From: Lachnospira sp. UBA5912
Lineage (GTDB): Bacteria > Bacillota > Clostridia > Lachnospirales > Lachnospiraceae
NCBI GenBank assembly: GCA_002435585.1
Contig: DJDY01000132.1
Span: 1,200 to 16,001 of the forward strand
Direction: 5' to 3'
Length of the DNA stretch: 14,802 nucleotides
In this document: in pieces, positions 14,599 through 14,802 of the stretch
Layout of the letters: each line of letters opens with the position of its first letter
Position numbering within the stretch: position 1 is the stretch's first letter
Notes under the pieces: model-generated
The model's input: only the letters and a program-made list of their open reading frames with translations
Told to the model about the DNA's origin: nothing
The model's database searches: none
Made by a program: the position numbers and the translations under genes

Positions 14599-14802
14599 TT
14601 ATTCTTCTGTTTCTGTTTCTTTTAAATCAAGCTCTTCATCTTCATCGATATCATCTACTGCCTCAGCTGCTGCTTCTCTTTCTTCATTAATAGCCTTAGC
14701 TTCTGCATAGATATCACCTGCATTCTCCTGAATGTTTGTTGCTGTCTTCATAACACACTTCTTTGCACGTAATACGGCTGCTGTGCAGTTAGTATATAAT
14801 TT
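14599..14802 (-). CDS. Small acidic-tailed protein resembling DUF6110, 5' end missing
   Basis: An open frame enters from the right edge and ends at TAA 18 bases before the P-type ATPase start. It gives the last 67 residues of a protein whose start is outside the window. It begins KLYTNCTAAVLRAKKCVMKT, continues through a helical charged region (IQENAGDIYAEAKAINEERE) and ends in a very acidic tail with DEDEELDLKETETEE. From memory this matches the C-terminal half of DUF6110 proteins, small membrane-associated proteins often encoded beside this P-type ATPase type in Firmicutes. That identification is recalled, not searched. Two cysteines 11 residues apart and the acidic tail could bind metal, so a chaperone or accessory role for the pump is a reasonable inference. 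No function is established. Confidence 0.75.
   Translation of the reverse strand, partial: KLYTNCTAAVLRAKKCVMKTATNIQENAGDIYAEAKAINEEREAAAEAVDDIDEDEELDLKETETEE

Overview
The window looks like chromosomal DNA of a low-GC anaerobic Firmicute, most likely a gut or rumen Lachnospiraceae (Roseburia, Agathobacter, Lachnospira or Butyrivibrio type). The evidence is the AT-rich codon use, strong GGAGG-type ribosome sites, an oxygen-sensitive class III ribonucleotide reductase, a GGDEF protein and a Gram-positive cell-wall sorting signal. Identifications come from reading motifs in translated frames; no database search was run. I see no tRNA, rRNA, CRISPR array, insertion sequence or phage gene.

Layout. 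(1) 1-1620, +: the 3' nine-tenths of a glutamine-hydrolysing asparagine synthetase (asnB), cut by the window start. (2) 1819-3768, -: an exported 5'-nucleotidase/UshA-type metallophosphoesterase with a probable sortase signal at its C-terminus. (3) 3988-6168, -: nrdD, with a well-formed promoter, two NrdR-box-like sites 32 bp apart that straddle that promoter, and a roughly 220-nt leader that can fold into several hairpins. (4) 6643-8439, -: a soluble diguanylate cyclase with a PAS-like N-terminus and a GAF-like C-terminus. (5) 8664-8825, +: a 53-codon small gene with its own -10 box, ribosome site and terminator. (6) 9027-12068, -: an ABC exporter operon (ATPase, then FtsX/MacB-type permease) with a possible operator at its transcription start. 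(7) 12499-14802, -: a P1B-like metal-transporting ATPase preceded by the end of a small acidic-tailed protein that resembles DUF6110.

These are mostly independent transcription units, each closed by a hairpin: 1716-1771, 3873-3912 and 3963-3989, 6559-6602, 8969-9024 and 12440-12488. Only the ABC pair and the P-type ATPase pair look like operons. The strongest regulatory story is upstream of nrdD: the predicted promoter, both NrdR-like boxes and the structured leader are mutually consistent in spacing. The least explained items are the nrdD leader, the 53-residue protein, the non-canonical metal-site motif of the P-type ATPase, and a three-copy inverted/direct repeat around the ATPase terminator.
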